Shown one piece after another: positions 6,701 through 11,662 of a stretch of DNA of 11,662 nt (position 1 is its first letter; each line of letters starts with the position of its first letter). The stretch is from Verrucomicrobiales bacterium (GTDB taxonomy: Bacteria; Verrucomicrobiota; Verrucomicrobiia; Verrucomicrobiales; DEV007), in NCBI GenBank assembly GCA_013911195.1, contig JACETS010000072.1, positions 1-11,662 on the forward strand, given 5' to 3'. The position numbers were made by a program, and so were the translations under genes. The notes beneath the pieces are model-generated. The model did not search any database. It saw only the letters and a program-made list of their open reading frames with translations, and was not told the DNA's origin.

Positions 6701-9216
6701 TTTGAGCTCTCCGACCATGATTCTGGAACTGAATTATCAGACTTTGGGTCTCGCAGCTCAAGACTAGACCCACCACCATCAGCGTGTATCGGCCAGGGCT
6801 TATCATCAAAATATTTGACTGAGTCAACCGGGTTTCTTTTATGATCCACGAGAACGATCTGTTCTGAATCATTAGAGAGGTTCCCAGAAAAATCACCAAT
6901 TGCGTTGGCATTGGGGAACTTCAAATTAAGGGCATCTGCATCCTTAGAGATTACAAGATATGAGTCTGGCTCTATGATCGTATTCTGAGGAAAAGTAAAA
7001 CTAATGGCATTAATAAATTCCCACCCTGAAAGATTAATGCTTTTATCTGATTTATTGTATATCTCTACCCATTGCTCATCACTTTCGATATAAGACCGGC
7101 CGGGGTCACCATTGTCAGTAGCCCGCCGAGCATCAAGCTTCATACCCATAATAAAATCACTGCTTCCGACAGTTTTCTGGTGCACTTCCACTGAGATTCG
7201 ATTCTTTCCAGTTAATAGAAGATCATTAGGTTCTAAAGAAATCGTTCTCAGCGTGGCTTCAATTCCACTTGTTGCTGGTGTATCAGAACTAATTTTCCCT
7301 GATGGCAGGTTGTATCTTCCGACCTCTTTTCCGTTCAGGTAAAATACTGCACCGTCATCGATCATATGTGTGAGGATAAGTTCGCGAATCGATTCTTTGT
7401 CCTGCTCGCTTACATTGAATTGGGTTTCGAAGTAATAAGTGAAAAATCTCGGATCATTTTCTCTAGGATTTTTCATCCAAGTCGCTAAGGGGACCGGTAA
7501 TTTACTTGCATTGGATTCAAACCCTAGAGGGCCCTGACCAGTAAACCAGTTACCTGTTGGAAGCTGTTCTTTTTCAGCCCAATTATCCCCCTGGTCCGTT
7601 CCACTCTCGTTATATAGCCAAACAGAGCTGAAATCAAAAAGGCGAATCGTTTCTAGAGTCGGAGGTGTCCCTGGCGAAGAATATTGGGGGCGGTGATTAT
7701 ACATGATTTCGTTGATCACAATGTCTTCATTGAAGGATATTATGTTCGCTGAGTTGGGCGTTAACCGTTCCGGCTGATAAAAAGTGTCATCATTCTTTTT
7801 ATTCGTTCTCGACCGAGGTTCACTTTTGATAATTACTGAATCGATGACAAAATTTTCTGGTGAGTAGAGAAACAGACGGTCACCACTTTGAGGATCCAAT
7901 TTACTTTCAGATTTTCCAATGGTCAGGAAATCTCCTCCAGCAAGGACCTTGTCTGGAAGAATATATTGATTTTGCTCATTACCATTGATGCTGGCTCTAA
8001 ATTCACTAATAGGGACCGAATCAGAACCAGTATTCTGAATTTCGAATGTCCAGTCATCTTCCGAATTTCCTGCGACTTCACTTAAACGGATCGAAGGATT
8101 AGCGGATGGATTGGGGAGGGTCTGAAGTAAATCAAGCTCAAGACCCATGACCACGTCACTGCTGCCTGAATTTGCCTGATGAACTTCTACCGAGATACGA
8201 TTCTGGCCTGACCTAAGTCCAGAAATCGGTATGCCTATCGGTTCGGATTTTTTGGCCTCTGCACCAGAAAAGGCAAGTGTGCTCGAATTCACTTCACCGA
8301 ACGGCATGTTATGGCGGTAAACTTCTTTTCCATTAATATAAAATATCGCTCCATCATCAATGAGATAGGCTAGTTGAAGTTCGTAAGCATTACTGAACTG
8401 CCTTTCAGTAAGATTAAATTCCGTTTCAAAGTAATATGTAATGACGTACGGCTTGTTGGATGAGGGCCTTATCAGTTCGGTGCCTATATCAACCTCGAGA
8501 CGGTTCTCCCTGGCATGGACTCCTGGACCAAATTTCCATTCTTCTGAGACGGCATGCTCTTCAGTTGCCCAATTGGAATTCAGATCGGCTCCGGTTTCAT
8601 TAAATCTCCAACCCTGATCGAGACTGAGAATTGGAACCTTAATGGTCGGTGGTGGCAGATCACTATCTTGAAAATTAATTTTTCCTGGCGTGCCGGATAT
8701 TTGAGGGCTTGAGGTCCAGTTCTCTGGAGGAGAACTGGCAGTCATGGGTATTAATTTTGAAAGGGTTGCTCCGGAGCCGTCAGCGCTGACGGGCCATGGA
8801 TCCTTATCGTTGTAAGTGAATTGGTCCATTATTCTTCCGTTATTGTTTCTCAGGCGGATGGTTTCTCCGGCATTGTCTAGACGGCCCTCATAGGGTCCCA
8901 GCACCTGTGCCAACCCAGACACTTCTTTAATGGTTTCAGGATCAAGTGCAATGACCATGTAGGAACCGCCTTCGATGATCGTATTTTTGTTAAAGGAATA
9001 ATCGACGCCTCCAGTCAATTTCCATCCCGTGAGGTCAACGTTGACGCTGTTTTGATTATAGATTTCGATGAATTCAAGGAGATGATTATTTTCTTCAGGA
9101 TGATAATTAATTTCGTTAAATACCACGATCGAATCGATAGCATTTGATTTAATTGGTGCTAGGGCAATCGACAGAAAGATGGCAATTCCTAATGAGCGTA
9201 ATAAGGATCGTTGCAT
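3730..9216 (-). CDS. Giant exported LTD / CotH-kinase-like multidomain protein
   Basis: 1828 residues with a signal peptide at 1-26 (cleavage near SNA-ID). Order of parts: LTD1, about 30-155 (NEINYHP 34-40, FIEIYN 49-54, PWPVSADGSG 140-149); galactose-binding-like repeat A, 203-362; a weaker LTD-like segment, about 373-470; LTD3, split into 498-510 and 714-822 around repeat B, 533-697; a CBM-like jelly roll, about 840-995; an Ig-like domain, about 1015-1095; a CotH-like kinase, about 1120-1480; an Ig-like domain, about 1485-1565; LTD4, about 1579-1693; and the C-terminal shared module with W1779, ending FFRAKVRLR. In the CotH part D1371, N1380 and WDWD (1397-1400) stand where the family keeps its catalytic and metal-binding residues; that match is by eye. 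CotH proteins phosphorylate secreted or spore-coat proteins; the target here is unknown. No Shine-Dalgarno before the ATG. The whole frame is intact. Confidence 0.85.
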   Translation of the reverse strand: MQRSLLRSLGIAIFLSIALAPIKSNAIDSIVVFNEINYHPEENNHLLEFIEIYNQNSVNVDLTGWKLTGGVDYSFNKNTIIEGGSYMVIALDPETIKEVSGLAQVLGPYEGRLDNAGETIRLRNNNGRIMDQFTYNDKDPWPVSADGSGATLSKLIPMTASSPPENWTSSPQISGTPGKINFQDSDLPPPTIKVPILSLDQGWRFNETGADLNSNWATEEHAVSEEWKFGPGVHARENRLEVDIGTELIRPSSNKPYVITYYFETEFNLTERQFSNAYELQLAYLIDDGAIFYINGKEVYRHNMPFGEVNSSTLAFSGAEAKKSEPIGIPISGLRSGQNRISVEVHQANSGSSDVVMGLELDLLQTLPNPSANPSIRLSEVAGNSEDDWTFEIQNTGSDSVPISEFRASINGNEQNQYILPDKVLAGGDFLTIGKSESKLDPQSGDRLFLYSPENFVIDSVIIKSEPRSRTNKKNDDTFYQPERLTPNSANIISFNEDIVINEIMYNHRPQYSSPGTPPTLETIRLFDFSSVWLYNESGTDQGDNWAEKEQLPTGNWFTGQGPLGFESNASKLPVPLATWMKNPRENDPRFFTYYFETQFNVSEQDKESIRELILTHMIDDGAVFYLNGKEVGRYNLPSGKISSDTPATSGIEATLRTISLEPNDLLLTGKNRISVEVHQKTVGSSDFIMGMKLDARRATDNGDPGRSYIESDEQWVEIYNKSDKSINLSGWEFINAISFTFPQNTIIEPDSYLVISKDADALNLKFPNANAIGDFSGNLSNDSEQIVLVDHKRNPVDSVKYFDDKPWPIHADGGGSSLELRDPKSDNSVPESWSESSNSDQSEWVHYSYTMTAQVPTYTPTIRNFHELRLGLLDSGEVLIDDVSVIENPGGANRELMQNGTFDAGNANYWRRIGTHKLSEVIDSEESPVLKIVASARMNYLNNLLETNLKSNGSWAPVKPGTDYQISFRAKWLKGTPQLRFELYYNRLAKTVILKQPDKHGTPGEENSTRVVNSGPTFKNVNHYPPVPEPNQSITVRGQVNDPDGVKSLLIHYANDGSPFRTASVIMSDNGSWSIQIPGQNAGRKIHFYLEADDGESISFYPKNGSDSRAMIQVDDGRSSASIENFRVIMTNRDSSTMHNSNEILSNHRYGCTIITNEKNIYYDCGVRLRGSMFSRNSSDSTGINYKFPADKLYRGVHGTVTTRRRNVREIIAKHMVNHAGGIHDNYNDIVQLIHTTQRGTARLSMARFGKPYLEGLPGGEGTKGTVFKMEGIREFQSTQGGNPESPKLPFPIGWISSFDLADQGDDKEIYRHNMRINSRLPEDRYDEIIAMCKAFSLTGQDLEDEIKNVINVDIWMRQFAIMSLLGIGDTYSQGNPHNLNFYVRPSDGKVEPMPWDWDFLFSQNPRASLWGGRNFAKIPARPIYGRIFHGHLVDIIESTFNTEYMNYWLSHYGSVARESYNGFSNNIRSRADYVMSRIPNQIPFTISSRLGNNLTVNGSTADIAGSGWVDVSKVYIEGAELPLPIEWTDANSWKVSVPVQPGKNTVKLIAFNRRGEEVGNDSITIESTGNIASANAMNLNISEIMYHPELETDKEYIELINLDTSMSVDLSGVYFRNGIEFTFPDRTIIGPNERIIISQDQFENGSRLNNGGERILLSDASGSVIVDFIYGDEGPWPKSADGNGSSLIRIDPVGDGDPNRPSQWRPSIKKGGNPGTSDSISFRGEGSSDLLAYAISETDKISALINEDGNPIINVRQRLGADDALVELEKSINGITWIPLTEGNELELIDRTHNSDGTESLKYIIISANPVNPEPSVFFRAKVRLR
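7126..7620 (-). repeat. Galactose-binding-like repeat B inside the giant protein
   Basis: Encodes residues 533-697. It shares with repeat A the blocks W-x-x-N-E-[ST]-G, TYYFET-x-FN, L-x-D-D-G-A-[VI]-F-Y-[LI]-NGKEV, NRISVEVHQ and SSD. The copies are clearly homologous at protein level but well diverged in DNA, so the duplication is old. This copy is inserted inside LTD3. Confidence 0.75.
8131..8610 (-). repeat. Galactose-binding-like repeat A inside the giant protein
   Basis: Encodes residues 203-362, homologous to repeat B at 533-697. It stands between LTD1 and the weak LTD-like segment rather than within an LTD. The module type is common in large surface proteins of Planctomycetes and Verrucomicrobia; sugar binding is inferred from the fold type only. 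Confidence 0.7.
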
Positions 9217-9366
9217 AGATTGTGGTTTGAGCTCGTTTTTGTGAGCGGGTAATTGACTGCTTGTGGAGAGACTTGAATTTTGAATGAAGACTAAGAAAAA
9301 AGCAAGATCCTACAGCTTCTCTTTTTATTGGCTTGGCTAACGTACAGGCTAATGAGAAATAAATTC

Positions 9367-10467
9367 TTATTTATCTTTCACTTCATTCCTGTCGTCTTGC
9401 TCTATATTTTCAACATCAAGAGCTCCAAATTTCTCCTTGGCAAATTTGCGTAGATCTTCACCAGTGGTTCCTTTTTTAATCGCATCCCTGTCATGTTCAT
9501 CCACGATTTCAACACCTAACAAGGTTTCAATAATATCTTCCATAGTAAGAAGTCCTCTTGTTCCACCAAATTCATCCTGTACAATCATGATTTGTTCTTT
9601 TTTATCTAAAAGAATATCAAGGGCCACGTCTACTGATTCTGATTGATCACAAAAAATCGCAGGTCTCATGATTTCAGACATAAGGATGTCGTCCTCATCG
9701 GCTGCTGCAGTTCTCAGGACATCACTTCTTAAGACTATACCAAGAACCTCATCAATCGATTCTCCAATTACAGGTATTCGACCGTGTATCATGATTGGAA
9801 TCTTTCTGAGAGCAGTGTCGACTGACCATGCACTTGAAACAGTATCCATGACTACACTAGGTGTCATGACATCGCTAACCAACATTTCCCGAAGTTTTAA
9901 AAGGTTCATTATCACTTTCTCTTCGTCTTCATCAATTGAACCCTCAGCCTCACCGATATCGGCGAGGGCGGCCAATTCCTCACGTGAAATAGTTTTCTGT
10001 TCAGCTGTTGGAAACCAACGGCGAATGATTTCTATAGGAATTACAACAATGATTAAAATTCGCACTAAAATATCCAGAACATATGCGCTAGGCACAGAAA
10101 GTGATTTCCAATAGATAGTGCCGAGTGTTTTTGGGAGAATTTCACTGAATAACAGCACACCTATAGTGAGTAAAGCTGAGGCGATGGCCATTGCATACTG
10201 ACCTTCATAGATTGCTGCGACTTGAGTACCAACTCCCAGTGCACCTACGGTATGCGCAATAGTATTTAACGTTAAGATTGCCGTTAGAGGCCTTTCAGGA
10301 TCTTCCTTATAACGAACCCATAGTTGTGCTGCTCGACTGCCCTTGGCCTCTAAAACTGCGACATGTCCTCGGGAGGTGGATAGCAGCACGGCCTCCAAAA
10401 TCGAACACAGAAAAGATGCGCCGATTGCCAGAAGCGAATAAACGACAATCAATAACTCGGGGCTCAT
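9367..10467 (-). CDS. CNNM/CorC-like membrane protein: DUF21 plus two CBS domains
   Basis: 366 residues in the inner membrane. Residues 1-150 form the DUF21 (CNNM) transmembrane part, with hydrophobic segments near 5-30, 62-85, 92-110 and 125-147. It has the family motif FSEILPKTLG at 107-116. A polar linker (SREELAALADIGEAEGSIDEDEE, 161-183) leads to CBS1 (VSDVMTPS at 197-204, running to about 252) and CBS2 (about 262-318, with DEFGGTRGLLTMEDIIETLLG at 298-318). CNNM/CorC proteins are linked to magnesium or other divalent-cation export and are gated by nucleotide binding to the CBS pair. Typical bacterial members run to 420-450 residues with a C-terminal CorC_HlyC domain. This one stops 48 residues after CBS2 with a charged tail and lacks that domain. 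It ends 150 nt before the giant gene, and co-transcription with it is uncertain. Confidence 0.85.
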   Translation of the reverse strand: MSPELLIVVYSLLAIGASFLCSILEAVLLSTSRGHVAVLEAKGSRAAQLWVRYKEDPERPLTAILTLNTIAHTVGALGVGTQVAAIYEGQYAMAIASALLTIGVLLFSEILPKTLGTIYWKSLSVPSAYVLDILVRILIIVVIPIEIIRRWFPTAEQKTISREELAALADIGEAEGSIDEDEEKVIMNLLKLREMLVSDVMTPSVVMDTVSSAWSVDTALRKIPIMIHGRIPVIGESIDEVLGIVLRSDVLRTAAADEDDILMSEIMRPAIFCDQSESVDVALDILLDKKEQIMIVQDEFGGTRGLLTMEDIIETLLGVEIVDEHDRDAIKKGTTGEDLRKFAKEKFGALDVENIEQDDRNEVKDK

Positions 10468-10541
10468 ACGTTATGACTTTTCAATTTCGTTAATATGAGC
10501 AGAAGTTTAAACCTAGTAAACATGATTCATCGTCAGTTGTT

Positions 10542-10547
10542 AGGGGA
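10542..10547 (+). promoter_or_regulatory. Shine-Dalgarno-like AGGGGA before the small leader ORF
   Basis: AGGGGA lies five bases before the ATG at 10553. It is the best ribosome-binding site in the window; the other starts have at most a weak purine stretch. Confidence 0.4.
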
Positions 10548-10552
10548 TCCTA

Positions 10553-10642
10553 ATGAGTGAGCTTTATAAGCCCTTTTGGGGTATAGCAAAAAATCATAAA
10601 TATTTTCTAATATATACTTTTAATTATACGTTCTTTCTATAA
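10553..10642 (+). CDS. Possible 29-aa leader ORF overlapping the next start (TAATG)
   Basis: A 29-codon ORF begins MSELYKPFWG and ends in a TAA whose last A is the first base of the ATG at 10642. It has a Shine-Dalgarno at the right distance, while the following gene has none. The product is rich in aromatic residues (Phe, Tyr, Trp) with an apolar C-terminal half and no known family. If translated, it could feed ribosomes to the exported protein by termination-reinitiation. The alternative is that the true promoter lies inside it and the ORF is chance. The AT-rich 3' half lowers confidence. Confidence 0.35.
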   Translation: MSELYKPFWGIAKNHKYFLIYTFNYTFFL

Positions 10643-11526
10643 TGAAAAATAGTTTCTTAATTGCCATCGCTATCTTAACTTTTTTATCGGATCTGGTTTT
10701 TGCTTCACCTTTCTTTTCGCAGAGAGTCCCAAACCCAAGAAGCGAAGACGGTAGTCTTTCATCTTCTACCATTTATAATTTCTTTGGACGGACAGTCGTT
10801 CAAAGGTGTGCTGATAATTTTAGAATTTCTTCATCCAAAGTTGTCCGCAGCGTTTCTTGGTGGGGAAAATTCAAAAACAATAAAGCACCGAAATCTATCG
10901 AATTTGATGTAAAAATTTACGGTGATAAAAATGGGCGCCCTGATAACAATAAAGTTCTTAGCTCCACAAATATCAGTTTCACACAACTGACTGATACAGG
11001 TCAAAATTTTGGAGGAAAATCTACAGGCGATGACATCTATGTGTTTCGTGCTAACATTCCACCCGTACCAATAGAGGCGGAGAAGCAGTTCTGGTTTTCA
11101 GTTCTTGGCGATTCTGGTGAGGGAAATGGAAGTTTCGGTTGGCGATTCATCATCGATAATAGAGATATTTCAGTCAGCAATGTTCAGGACTTAAATGGAG
11201 ACATTAGCGGAATGAATTTTGATTGGAAGGAACAAGCTTTTAATAATTTTTCTTTTGTTCTAGATGATAAATTTATATCAGGTCTTCCACTTCCAGATCT
11301 AGTTTCCGAAATTCCCGAGATTGAAACCTTTAACAAGCTCAACAATTTATTTTCAATAACTTTTAAAACTCAAAAGGCATTATTATATAATATTGAGACC
11401 TCCAGTGATTTAAAAAAATGGAGCACCTCAAGGCAAATTAGAGGAACTGGGAATACAGTACAATTTACGGATGAACGTGAAGCAATTTTTAAGAATCAAT
11501 ACTTTCGGGTAAAATTATCAGAGTGA
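10642..11526 (+). CDS. Exported beta-sandwich protein with C-terminal SxDLxxW module
   Basis: 294 residues. Residues 1-21 are a signal peptide (cleavage near VFA-SPF). Residues about 40-208 read as an extracellular beta-sandwich seen in surface proteins of Planctomycetes and Verrucomicrobia: CADNFRISS (56-64), VSWWGKF (71-77), FDVKIYGDKNGRPDN (88-102), FWFSVLGD (150-157), ending FSFVLDD (203-209). A short linker (213-230) leads to the shared module: FSITF (237-241), YNIETSSDLKKW (249-260) and a terminal YFRVKLSE (287-294). No catalytic residues, lipobox or PEP-CTERM signal are visible, so the product is probably released or loosely surface-bound. No Shine-Dalgarno is present at its ATG; translation may depend on the overlapping small ORF. 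The gene is divergent from the CNNM-like gene. Function unknown. Confidence 0.8.
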   Translation: MKNSFLIAIAILTFLSDLVFASPFFSQRVPNPRSEDGSLSSSTIYNFFGRTVVQRCADNFRISSSKVVRSVSWWGKFKNNKAPKSIEFDVKIYGDKNGRPDNNKVLSSTNISFTQLTDTGQNFGGKSTGDDIYVFRANIPPVPIEAEKQFWFSVLGDSGEGNGSFGWRFIIDNRDISVSNVQDLNGDISGMNFDWKEQAFNNFSFVLDDKFISGLPLPDLVSEIPEIETFNKLNNLFSITFKTQKALLYNIETSSDLKKWSTSRQIRGTGNTVQFTDEREAIFKNQYFRVKLSE

Positions 11527-11542
11527 AAATAAGCAATTGAAT

Positions 11543-11662
11543 ATGACTTGCATCCATCAACCAATAGACATGAACCCCGTACCCTTATTCCTAATCATAG
11601 TATCACTGCCCCTGCTTCTTGGATCAGTTTTTTATAAAACCTTAAAGCTAGGGACCATTCTC
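11543..11662 (+). CDS. Partial hydrophobic membrane protein, cut by window edge
   Basis: A plus-strand frame is open from an ATG at 11543 to the right edge (40 codons). A second in-frame ATG at 11570 gives MNPVPLFLII, followed by an apolar run to about VFY. This looks like a signal anchor or first membrane helix and is the more natural start. Neither start has a Shine-Dalgarno. It follows the exported 294-residue gene by 16 or 43 nt, so it may be in the same transcript. The family cannot be told from this fragment. Confidence 0.45.
   Translation, partial: MTCIHQPIDMNPVPLFLIIVSLPLLLGSVFYKTLKLGTIL

Noticed and set aside
9355..9374. AAATAA/TTATTT inverted repeat around the stop of the CNNM-like gene
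   Set aside because: The stem is made only of A-T pairs and has no U-run at the right place, so it is too weak to call a terminator.

Overview
The window looks like a chromosomal stretch of a Verrucomicrobiota bacterium, probably an AT-rich marine lineage; this assignment is inference. The basis is a 1828-residue exported protein mixing lamin-tail (LTD), CotH-kinase-like and galactose-binding-like modules, plus four genes that share a small module with the pattern S-x-D-L-x-x-W followed by a terminal F-[FY]-R-[VA], a style common in that phylum. Start codons mostly lack a Shine-Dalgarno sequence. No rRNA, tRNA, CRISPR array, insertion sequence, integrase or phage gene is visible.

Layout. Positions 1-358 (minus): a cut-off acidic protein and, just upstream, a 38-residue single-helix membrane protein. 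Positions 467-1528 (minus): an exported 353-residue protein with the S-x-D-L-x-x-W module at its N-terminus and a lectin-like beta-sandwich behind it, under a recognisable extended -10 promoter. Positions 1790-2083 (minus): a 97-residue protein that is little more than the same module, without a signal peptide. Positions 2171-3441 (plus): a two-gene operon for an exported SnoaL/NTF2-fold protein and an exported protein with two fused Dabb (dimeric alpha/beta barrel) domains, with a good sigma70-type promoter in front. Positions 3442-3729: convergent intergenic DNA with two adjacent palindromes. Positions 3730-9216 (minus): the giant LTD/CotH protein. Positions 9367-10467 (minus): a CNNM/CorC-like membrane protein with a DUF21 and two CBS domains but no CorC_HlyC domain. 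Positions 10553-11526 (plus): a possible 29-codon leader ORF that overlaps the start of an exported 294-residue protein. Position 11543 or 11570 to the right edge (plus): start of a hydrophobic protein cut by the window.

The genes do not form an obvious pathway. Most encode envelope or exported proteins, and the region reads as surface and secretion gene content around one housekeeping-type ion transporter. The most unusual points are an LTD split by an inserted domain in the giant protein, the shared module occurring in three different architectural settings, the fused Dabb pair, and the small ORF that carries the only good Shine-Dalgarno in the window. I found no clear evidence of a complete, previously undescribed system.
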